Origin: a virus
Reading direction: 5' to 3' (one strand)
DNA: 31,346 nucleotides
IMG/VR virus record: IMGVR_UViG_3300009506_000135
Span: 1 to 31,346 of that record
Part shown: positions 14,700-21,164 of the stretch, piece after piece
How positions within the stretch are numbered: the first letter of the stretch is position 1
How the letters are laid out: every line of letters starts with the position of its first letter
Notes under the pieces: generated by a model
What the model saw: only the letters and a program-made list of their open reading frames with translations
The model's database searches: none
What the model was told of the DNA's origin: nothing
Position numbers and translations under genes: made by a program

Positions 14700-16296
14700 G
14701 AAGACCGGTTGCGAGATCATAGTAGCTGACGACTCGAGCGATCTTGTTATCGCCGTCGGTGTAGGAGGATCACCGATGGTCATTCCGGTCGGCGGATCTG
14801 GATCCGGCACATGGTCAGGTCACCATACCCCGGGATTCGGGAATGGGGCGTATGATGAGTGGAAGAGCGCCAACTTCAAGAGACCGGTCAAGAACCACTC
14901 CATTGGCGGGAAGGTCGCCGGCACAAAAGACCTGTCCTACATGGACCGGTTCGGCACCACATCTGTGCACCAGATCCCGGCGCTGCTCGATGTAGTAGGA
15001 TGGACGGTAAAGGACAAGGACATCACTTGGAGCATCGCGTCTCCATCATCAGACATGTATGCAGTGTTCACGAACGATACGATGGATGAGCGTGCACCAG
15101 TCGTCCTTGGAATCGACAACCAGAACATCGTTGCCAAGGAGATCGTCCCGGTACGGTTCTGGGGCATCGGGTCCACAAGGAGTGTAATGCCTGCCCTCAC
15201 CAAGAGCGGGAGCGTACACTTCTACAGCAGAACATCAGGGCGCCCGGACATCGTTAGAGACACAAACGCTGAGACTAGGTTCAATACGGTGCTGTCCGGT
15301 CTCGGGCTGCCGGCGGCCGATGCAGTCCCGATAGCAATAGTCCCTCTTGGCCTATACGAGAGCGACCACCCGGATCAGGACTTCGGTGTCATACTGAGTG
15401 GTGGCACGATGCTGCGGCCAGACTCCCCATACTTCGGAAACTACGACAGCATCGCGTACCTGACGGAAGGGGTCGTACGGTATAAGGACGGCGTCAAGCT
15501 GTCCCTGTCCCCGAATATCGTCTGGGACGGCTCGCACGACGTCATGATGCCACTGTACCGCAGCGAGCTGACGGGGACATCGGACATCTTCGAGATCTGG
15601 AGAAAGCCTCACGCGAGCAGCCCGAGAACTGTAGTCAACTATGCCGACGGGACATTCGAGCTCTTGGAGTCGTCGACAACACTCACCCCGTCCCGGGCTC
15701 CGTACGATATCATCTTCACGCCTTCGGCGATCTACGCTGTCTACAAGGGATACGAGCTGGAGCTTCTCCACGGTACCGGTCCGTCATCGGTTACCGGCAT
15801 AGTCAACTATGGAAGGTTTGCGTCTATCAACCATGAACTGATCGATGTGAACTACCCGGACACGATGGACCTCAGGACCATAGCTGACTTCGTGCAATGG
15901 CTTGACGACACATACACATTCACATCCGTCACATGCCAAGGCGTGTACAGCGGACAGTCAAACTGTATCGGCACCAACGGGATAGTGAGCTTCTCCGGTG
16001 CCATCGTCGACGACATACTCCTCATGCGTACCGATGGGACACTCACTTACGTAGACGGAACAGAGTTCACTCTCGGCAACTACGCGGACAACGATGCATG
16101 GTTCACCGCCTTCATGGGCATGACCGACGCACAGCACGGCAGCCACGTCATCAGGAAGACCGGTCAGAAGCTTGGGGAAGTTACGGCACAGAGGTTCTTC
16201 CGCTCTCTCGGATCGGCCGGGGCTACAGATCTCGACGTCTCATTCGGAGCGAGTGAGAACACCAAGGAGGATTTCTCATGGGCGGACCTGAGGTAA
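14686..16296 (+). CDS. Unknown 536-aa structural-region protein
   Basis: The start overlaps the previous gene by 14 bases, with a weak GGGGA site, so translational coupling is likely. The N-terminal 50 residues are small beta elements ending in a Gly-rich turn (VGVGGSPMVIPVGGSGSG). The rest is beta-rich with repeated Asp/Gly/Ser/Thr turns and aromatics (APVVLGIDNQNIVAKEIVPV; SLSPNIVWDGSHDVMMPLYR), resembling a multi-sheet adhesin or propeller-like fold without a recognisable signature. The C terminus has a RFFRSLGSAG segment. I see no catalytic motif. It follows the 739-aa protein in the same apparent operon. Confidence 0.72.
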   Translation: MYSIEKTGCEIIVADDSSDLVIAVGVGGSPMVIPVGGSGSGTWSGHHTPGFGNGAYDEWKSANFKRPVKNHSIGGKVAGTKDLSYMDRFGTTSVHQIPALLDVVGWTVKDKDITWSIASPSSDMYAVFTNDTMDERAPVVLGIDNQNIVAKEIVPVRFWGIGSTRSVMPALTKSGSVHFYSRTSGRPDIVRDTNAETRFNTVLSGLGLPAADAVPIAIVPLGLYESDHPDQDFGVILSGGTMLRPDSPYFGNYDSIAYLTEGVVRYKDGVKLSLSPNIVWDGSHDVMMPLYRSELTGTSDIFEIWRKPHASSPRTVVNYADGTFELLESSTTLTPSRAPYDIIFTPSAIYAVYKGYELELLHGTGPSSVTGIVNYGRFASINHELIDVNYPDTMDLRTIADFVQWLDDTYTFTSVTCQGVYSGQSNCIGTNGIVSFSGAIVDDILLMRTDGTLTYVDGTEFTLGNYADNDAWFTAFMGMTDAQHGSHVIRKTGQKLGEVTAQRFFRSLGSAGATDLDVSFGASENTKEDFSWADLR

Positions 16297-16331
16297 AACA
16301 GGTCTTCATTTCGCACTCCATTTCAGGATAA
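16278..16331 (+). CDS. Possible 17-aa micro-ORF
   Basis: ATG 16278 lies seven bases after a perfect AAGGAGG (16264-16270) inside the 3' end of the previous gene. It encodes MGGPEVKQVFISHSISG and stops at 16329-16331, ten bases before the next ATG. It may be a leader that couples translation into the repeat-protein gene, or the AAGGAGG may be chance from Lys-Glu-Asp codons. Existence is uncertain. Confidence 0.3.
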   Translation: MGGPEVKQVFISHSISG

Positions 16332-16340
16332 GGTTTTAGC

Positions 16341-18515
16341 ATGAACATGACCACTTTTACAGAGGTGCTGGACGAGGTCTTCAAGAGGATCTCCTTTGAT
16401 GCGGATTCGGTCTTTGCCAAGGCCGATGCGATGCTCAAGGAGTATCTCGACACCAACACCAAAATATCGGACAACGAAAAAGCCAAGGTCTACGGAAATT
16501 TCCTGCAGACGCTGCTGACGAATGCCACCGCTCAGGCCATCGCCGCGGCGCAGGATCTTGGCGGTAAAGGTGATCTCTACACGGCACAGGCCGCGACAGA
16601 GGGAGCGAACAAGCTGCTCGTCGAGGCTCAGGCTGCCACCGAGACCGTCCGCCCAGAACTTCTCCGCAAAGACATCGATCTAAGAACGCAAGAGGTCTAC
16701 CTCAAGATGGAAGAGATCAAGACTGAGCAGGCGAAGCTGGAGCTGATGGACGCGCAGATCGACGTGGAGCTTCAGAAGGTCGAGGTCGAGAAGCAGCAGG
16801 TCCTCCTTCTGCAGCAGCAGGTCCTTCTCGAGGCTGCGAAGATCCCGCTCATCGAGGCGCAGACCAGCCACGAGGGCAAGAAAGAGCTGTTCACGGAGGC
16901 ATCCACCGTTACGGAGTCCTACAAGTCTATGCTCATGCAAGCCCAAGCATCCCACGAGGCGATCAAGGAGAACCTCACCACCGCCATGGTCAGCACCGAG
17001 CAATACAGATCGGATCTCATGCAGGCGCAGGCTGCGACAGAGGCGTTCAAATCGGATCTCATGGCCGCGCAGGCTTCCCACGAGGCAGTCAAAGAGACGC
17101 TCACGTCAGCGATGGCGGTCACGGAGAACTACAAATCCATGCTCATGCAGGCTCAGGCCAGCCACGAGAACGTCAAGCAGAACCTCACTGTCGCCATGGT
17201 CACAACGGAACAATACAAATCCGACCTCATGGCCGCTCAGGCGAGCACGGAGGAGTTCAAGTCACAGCTCATGTCCGCTCAGGCAGATCACGAGCTCATC
17301 AAAGAGACACTCACTACGGCTCAGGCCGCTACAGAGGGAAGCCGCAAGCTGCTCCTCGATGCTCAGACATCACACGAAGGGGTGAAGGAAACGCTCACTG
17401 GATCCCAGAAGCTGCTCACAGACGCACAGACAACGCACGAGGCAGCGAAAGAGCTGCTCACAGGTGCACAGAAATCTCTCGTCGACGCTCAGGCAAGCCA
17501 CGAGGCCATCAAGGAGACTCTCACAACCGCTACAGCGACTACAGAGCAGTACAAGTCAATGCTTATGCAGGCGCAGGCGTCCCACGAGTCCATCAAAGAG
17601 AATCTCACGACGGCCATGGTTTCTACAGAGCAGTACAAGTCGGATCTCATGGCGGCTCAGGCATCTACCGAAGAGTTCAAATCACAGCTCATGTCGGCAC
17701 AGGCGAGCCACGAACTGGTCAAGCAGAACCTGACCACGGCCATGGTCACCACAGAATCATACAAATCATCCCTGATGCAGGCTCAGGCTTCACACGAAAA
17801 GGTGAAAGAGAATCTGACCATCGCAATGGTGACGACGGAACAGTACAAATCAGATCTGATGGCGGCGCAGGCGTCTACAGAGGAGTTCAAGTCAGACCTC
17901 ATGGCTGCTCAAGCCTCTCACGAGCTGGTCAAGGAAACACTGACCACCGCGATGGCGACGACGGAGCAGTACAAATCTCAACTCATGCAGGCACAGGCTT
18001 CGCACGAGGCGGTCAAGGAGAACCTGACCATTGCGATGGTGAGTACGGAACAGTACAAGTCCGACCTCATGCAGGCACAAGCCTCCACAGAGCAGTACAA
18101 GTCCGACCTTATGGCAGCTCAGGCATCCCACGAAGCAGTCAAGGAATCGCTGACTACCGCGATGGCCCTGACGGAGGGGAGCAAGAAGCTCCTCTTGGAT
18201 GCAGAGATCATCACCGAGGGCTTCAAGGGTACCCTCATGGATGCTCAGGCGTCACACGAAGCTATCAAAGAGACGCTCACCAGCGCTCAGAAGCTGCTCG
18301 TCGATGCCCAGACGCAGCATGAGGGCGTCAAGGAGCAGGTCACAACTGAGTCTATCGAGACCGAACGGGAACGGCAGATCCTCATGCGTGCACAGGCGGA
18401 TGCGGCAATCGCTCAGGCGTTTGCGGCCAACATTGCGAACCAGTCCCGGGAACGGGTGGCGCAGATCCACGCGGATGCACAGATCCGTGTGGCTGAAATC
18501 GAAACTGCAGTATAA
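16341..18515 (+). CDS. Long coiled-coil protein built from 14-residue repeats (724 aa)
   Basis: Residues 1-85 are a non-repeated helical head (VLDEVFKRISFDADSVFAKA). Residues 85-172 are Glu/Gln/Leu-rich coiled coil. Residues 173-683 are about 35 units of 14 residues plus three half units of 7, such as AQASHEAIKENLTT and AMVSTEQYKSDLMQ. Hydrophobic or small residues fall at unit positions 1, 5, 8 and 12, an a/d heptad pattern, so the region should be a continuous coiled coil of roughly 76 nm if straight. A 41-residue Ala/Gln-rich tail closes it. There is no signal peptide or membrane segment. AAGG (about 16330-16333) precedes ATG 16341. Lying among structural genes, it is likely a rod-like tail or fibre protein; an internal virion role is also possible. 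Confidence 0.8.
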   Translation: MNMTTFTEVLDEVFKRISFDADSVFAKADAMLKEYLDTNTKISDNEKAKVYGNFLQTLLTNATAQAIAAAQDLGGKGDLYTAQAATEGANKLLVEAQAATETVRPELLRKDIDLRTQEVYLKMEEIKTEQAKLELMDAQIDVELQKVEVEKQQVLLLQQQVLLEAAKIPLIEAQTSHEGKKELFTEASTVTESYKSMLMQAQASHEAIKENLTTAMVSTEQYRSDLMQAQAATEAFKSDLMAAQASHEAVKETLTSAMAVTENYKSMLMQAQASHENVKQNLTVAMVTTEQYKSDLMAAQASTEEFKSQLMSAQADHELIKETLTTAQAATEGSRKLLLDAQTSHEGVKETLTGSQKLLTDAQTTHEAAKELLTGAQKSLVDAQASHEAIKETLTTATATTEQYKSMLMQAQASHESIKENLTTAMVSTEQYKSDLMAAQASTEEFKSQLMSAQASHELVKQNLTTAMVTTESYKSSLMQAQASHEKVKENLTIAMVTTEQYKSDLMAAQASTEEFKSDLMAAQASHELVKETLTTAMATTEQYKSQLMQAQASHEAVKENLTIAMVSTEQYKSDLMQAQASTEQYKSDLMAAQASHEAVKESLTTAMALTEGSKKLLLDAEIITEGFKGTLMDAQASHEAIKETLTSAQKLLVDAQTQHEGVKEQVTTESIETERERQILMRAQADAAIAQAFAANIANQSRERVAQIHADAQIRVAEIETAV
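16857..18389 (+). repeat. 42-bp tandem coding repeats with a 210-bp higher-order period
   Basis: The DNA repeats with a 42-bp period that keeps the 14-residue protein unit. Units fall into three types: A (xxxSHE), B (AMVxTEQYKS) and C (AQASTExFKS). They are ordered A-B-A-B-C, giving 210-bp super-repeats at 16857-17066, 17067-17276, 17487-17696, 17697-17906 and 17907-18116. Two irregular spacer blocks (17277-17486 and 18117-18347) contain the three 21-bp half units. The repeats are coding and well diverged at DNA level. Confidence 0.85.
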
Positions 18516-18525
18516 GGAGAATGAT

Positions 18526-18972
18526 ATGACTACAGCAGCAGCAATGACGCTCCTCGGTAACGAGATCACTCAGGTTATCAAGGAGTACGACAACAGCCCT
18601 GAGGGCAAGGATACGTCCGGCACCCGCATCGCGCACGTACTGGACACGGTAACAGACGCAGAGAAGCTCTGGGCCATCAACGACTCGCTCGTATACGTAG
18701 CGCTTCAGGGATACCCGCGAGACCTGTTCGAGGATCAGGTCAGCGGCACGGCACCGAAGCTCTACGACTACGACGGGACGTACTATGTGCGCCGGCCGGC
18801 AGCTGCAACAGACACAGGTGACGACCTCGACATGTCCGAGGGTCTGGCGGAGGCGGTAGTCTACTACGCCCTGTACAAGCTCGACTCGTCTCAGATGGGG
18901 CACTACAAGAAGACATCAGAGAACATCCGGGCCTACCTCGCGGCTGAGAAGCACTTCGACGCCAACCCATAA
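18526..18972 (+). CDS. Unknown 148-aa protein
   Basis: ATG 18526 follows TAAGGAGA (18513-18520), with the TAA being the stop of the repeat-protein gene. A longer in-frame reading from 18199 is rejected because it overlaps the repeat gene by over 300 bases and has no ribosome binding site. The product has an N-terminal Thr/Ala helix (AAAMTLLGNEITQVIKEYD), a central Asp/Tyr-rich beta part (KLYDYDGTYYVRRPAAATD) and a C-terminal helical part (LAEAVVYYALYKLDSSQMGH). The shape resembles small tail-completion or adaptor proteins, but no family can be named. It is coupled by TAATG to the next gene. Confidence 0.7.
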   Translation: MTTAAAMTLLGNEITQVIKEYDNSPEGKDTSGTRIAHVLDTVTDAEKLWAINDSLVYVALQGYPRDLFEDQVSGTAPKLYDYDGTYYVRRPAAATDTGDDLDMSEGLAEAVVYYALYKLDSSQMGHYKKTSENIRAYLAAEKHFDANP

Positions 18973-20234
18973 TGGAAGACACGGGTAATTACAACCCGAT
19001 AAAGAACTGGAACTGGTTCGAAGAACAGGGTTTCATTCCTAAGGGCAAATTCCAGTGGCGGCAGATCGATTATCCAAACCCTCTGACCAAGGGAATGGAC
19101 CTCTACCATAGAAAGCTCGTCGCCGGGTTCGCCGATGACAGCTTCTCGGTAGAGGACTTCGATGGATTCGCCGGTGACGAGGAGGACGGAAACGCCCATT
19201 TGTACTCTCACCTCGTACGCGATGAACCTGACGCCCTCGCCGGCATCAAGGACTACAGCTCAGATCATCTTGACGAGCTGTCCTACCAACCCTCCTTGCG
19301 TCCTTACCGGACGGGCGGATGCAAACAGATCTGCCCCGACGATCCTATCGGCGCTCTCACTCTCAATTCGTCTCAATCAAAAATATTCGATGTCGGTGAT
19401 GGTGGGTACGGGGTTTGCCCGTTTCAGGATGGATCCGGTGGCGGATTCCTCATCTGGTACGACGGTGCCTATTATCTTTGGGATCTCGATACCGATACAA
19501 AGTCTCAGCTTTTTTCATCAGCAGTGCACCTAACGGAGTGCAGGCTATTCGGAGAGATCTGCGTTGGCAATGACTACGCGGGTAACGTATACCACGTTCA
19601 GCGTTCCGGGCTGACTCAGCTCACAGGGGCCAAGGGCAAAGGGTTTGGCCTAAGGAATGAATTTATCATAACCAGCGACGGCGTGACCACTCGCGCATTC
19701 GAGATCTCCACACACACTCAGGTCGCGTCAAGCACGTCGTCAATGTTCCCATGGTACGACACAGTCTACTTCGGACAGAACCACATAGGTGCAGACCTCA
19801 GGAAGATGTGGCACACGATCGACCTGCAGATAGCTCGCCTGAACTACGACAAAGACACCACTACATACAGCCTGTCTACCGCGGCAGGCGACGGCAGGTA
19901 CATCCATGGAACGTTCGGAAAGCTGATCACCCGGGACTGGATAAGAAAGAAGAAGTGCCCGACAGAGAAGACGTTCAAGAATGTAATGATGACGCTTCGA
20001 TACCCGTGTACGCACATCGCCGTGTCTCTGTCCAAGGAGCTCAAATCCACGAAAAACTGGAAGAGCTACAGGGCCAGCGGCATCACTTTCGACTACCGGA
20101 TAAACGAGATCATCAGGCTTGACATGATTAGAAGGATCTGCCATCTCGCGCAGTCAACATCGAACGCGTTCAATCCAACAACCAGAGTAAACACCAACAC
20201 CGTAACCCTCACGGCCGTCACCGCATCGTACTAA
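18972..20234 (+). CDS. Unknown 420-aa structural-region protein, beta-rich middle
   Basis: Starts at ATG 18972, sharing the A of the previous TAA (TAATG), with no clear ribosome binding site, so coupling is likely. Residues 1-110 are acidic and mixed. Residues about 115-260 show short beta segments with Gly/Asp turns (GGFLIWYDGAYYLWDLD; GNDYAGNVYHVQRSG; FGLRNEFIITSDG), reminiscent of propeller blades such as those in podovirus nozzle proteins. The basic C-terminal part (DWIRKKKCPTEKTFKNVMM) looks like a separate domain. The resemblance is only in general style, and no signature allows a firm call. It is the last gene before a promoter-like gap. Confidence 0.7.
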   Translation: MEDTGNYNPIKNWNWFEEQGFIPKGKFQWRQIDYPNPLTKGMDLYHRKLVAGFADDSFSVEDFDGFAGDEEDGNAHLYSHLVRDEPDALAGIKDYSSDHLDELSYQPSLRPYRTGGCKQICPDDPIGALTLNSSQSKIFDVGDGGYGVCPFQDGSGGGFLIWYDGAYYLWDLDTDTKSQLFSSAVHLTECRLFGEICVGNDYAGNVYHVQRSGLTQLTGAKGKGFGLRNEFIITSDGVTTRAFEISTHTQVASSTSSMFPWYDTVYFGQNHIGADLRKMWHTIDLQIARLNYDKDTTTYSLSTAAGDGRYIHGTFGKLITRDWIRKKKCPTEKTFKNVMMTLRYPCTHIAVSLSKELKSTKNWKSYRASGITFDYRINEIIRLDMIRRICHLAQSTSNAFNPTTRVNTNTVTLTAVTASY

Positions 20235-20242
20235 ACGGGTCT

Positions 20243-20281
20243 CCAAAAAGCGTTACAATTTTGGTAACGTGCAATTATAGA
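20243..20281 (+). promoter_or_regulatory. Promoter-like region with overlapping inverted repeats
   Basis: TTACAA (20253-20258) and TATAGA (20276-20281) are 17 bases apart, a plausible sigma70 promoter with 4 of 6 matches in each hexamer. CGTTAC (20251-20256) and GTAACG (20264-20269) form a perfect 6-bp inverted repeat over the -35 side. CCAAAA (20243-20248) and TTTTGG (20259-20264) form an alternative hairpin. The region lies in a 66-bp gap in front of the ejection-type genes. An operator or an RNA switch is possible. Confidence 0.45.
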
Positions 20282-20300
20282 AACCCTTGGAGGATCCATC

Positions 20301-21164
20301 ATGATAAACATCAATCTCACCGATCCAAAAAAGCCAGTCATCCCGTATAAAGAAGAGATGCTCGTCTCCCCTTATGCCAAGAACCCAGTGGCAGGCGGCA
20401 GGATCTATGGAACAGATCAGGTAGTGCCGGCGAAGCAGCCTCAGGCAGATCCTATGGCAGCTGTAAAGCAGTTCATGCCGACATTCACACCGACAACCGC
20501 ACGCGGGTACCAGCTCTACTACCAGCAAATGGGACGAGTCATGGACATGATGAACAACGAAAACAACAACAACACCGTCGCCCGGGGACAGGACATGCGG
20601 TATGCACAGACAGGAGCGCAGCTCAACCAGCAGGAGAGCCAGTTCCAGCGCTCACAGACACAGAACCAGAACCAGTTCCTGCAGACCCTCGGAGTCAACC
20701 GTGAACGCAACCAGCTTACAGCGGACAGGAACCGTGTTAATGATGAACGTCTCGAGCGAAGCTACCAAGTGCAGGTAGATAGAAACGACATGACGCGGGA
20801 AGAGAACATGCGTAAAGCGAGAGAGGACCGAATCAAGTCCGTATCGGATCCGGTGATGATGCAGGGGATCCAGCCGGCAGCGTACGATCACCTAGACGAA
20901 ACCGAGAAGAACTTCGCACGGCAGCAGTACATCGAAACAGGAGCATGGCCAGAGTACAAGCACACTCCGGGATTCTTTGGCGGATCATGGGAGCGCGTCA
21001 AGTCGACATCCGAGAATATGCAGGACACCTCCCCGTCAGAGGAGACAAATGTGACGCCCACGGGAGCGCCACAGCAGCGCCAGCAGCAGTACCCTGACGG
21101 TACACGCGCAACCAGCAACGGCAGACCCATCATCATGAGAAACGGACAGTGGGAGTATGAATAA
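20301..21164 (+). CDS. Gln/Asn/Arg-rich protein, probable internal virion (ejection) protein (287 aa)
   Basis: ATG 20301 follows TTGGAGG. The N-terminal 70 residues are Pro/Val-rich (LTDPKKPVIPYKEEMLVSPY). The middle third (about 75-175) is extremely rich in Gln, Asn, Arg and Glu (NNENNNNTVARGQ; RSQTQNQNQFLQ; RERNQLTADRNRVNDE) and looks like a long polar helix or coiled coil. The C-terminal part has PAAYDHLDETEKNFARQQYI and ends in a small beta element, RPIIMRNGQWEYE. There is no signal peptide. Its TAATG link to the giant polyvalent protein, and the resemblance in style to Gln-rich podovirus internal core proteins, suggest the two are co-packaged and ejected together. Family not recognised. 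Confidence 0.68.
   Translation: MININLTDPKKPVIPYKEEMLVSPYAKNPVAGGRIYGTDQVVPAKQPQADPMAAVKQFMPTFTPTTARGYQLYYQQMGRVMDMMNNENNNNTVARGQDMRYAQTGAQLNQQESQFQRSQTQNQNQFLQTLGVNRERNQLTADRNRVNDERLERSYQVQVDRNDMTREENMRKAREDRIKSVSDPVMMQGIQPAAYDHLDETEKNFARQQYIETGAWPEYKHTPGFFGGSWERVKSTSENMQDTSPSEETNVTPTGAPQQRQQQYPDGTRATSNGRPIIMRNGQWEYE

Noticed and set aside
14686-16331. A programmed frameshift joining the 536-aa protein to the 17-codon frame
   Set aside because: No slippery heptamer is visible near 16260-16296, and the gain would be only a few residues.
16857-18389. Possible CRISPR array or minisatellite because of the 42-bp period
   Set aside because: Repeats are contiguous without unique spacers, stay in one reading frame, and are constrained at protein level. 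They are coding repeats.
18199-18525. A longer 257-aa version of the gene at 18526, starting at 18199
   Set aside because: It would overlap the repeat-protein gene by over 300 bases in another frame without a ribosome binding site; ATG 18526 has TAAGGAGA.
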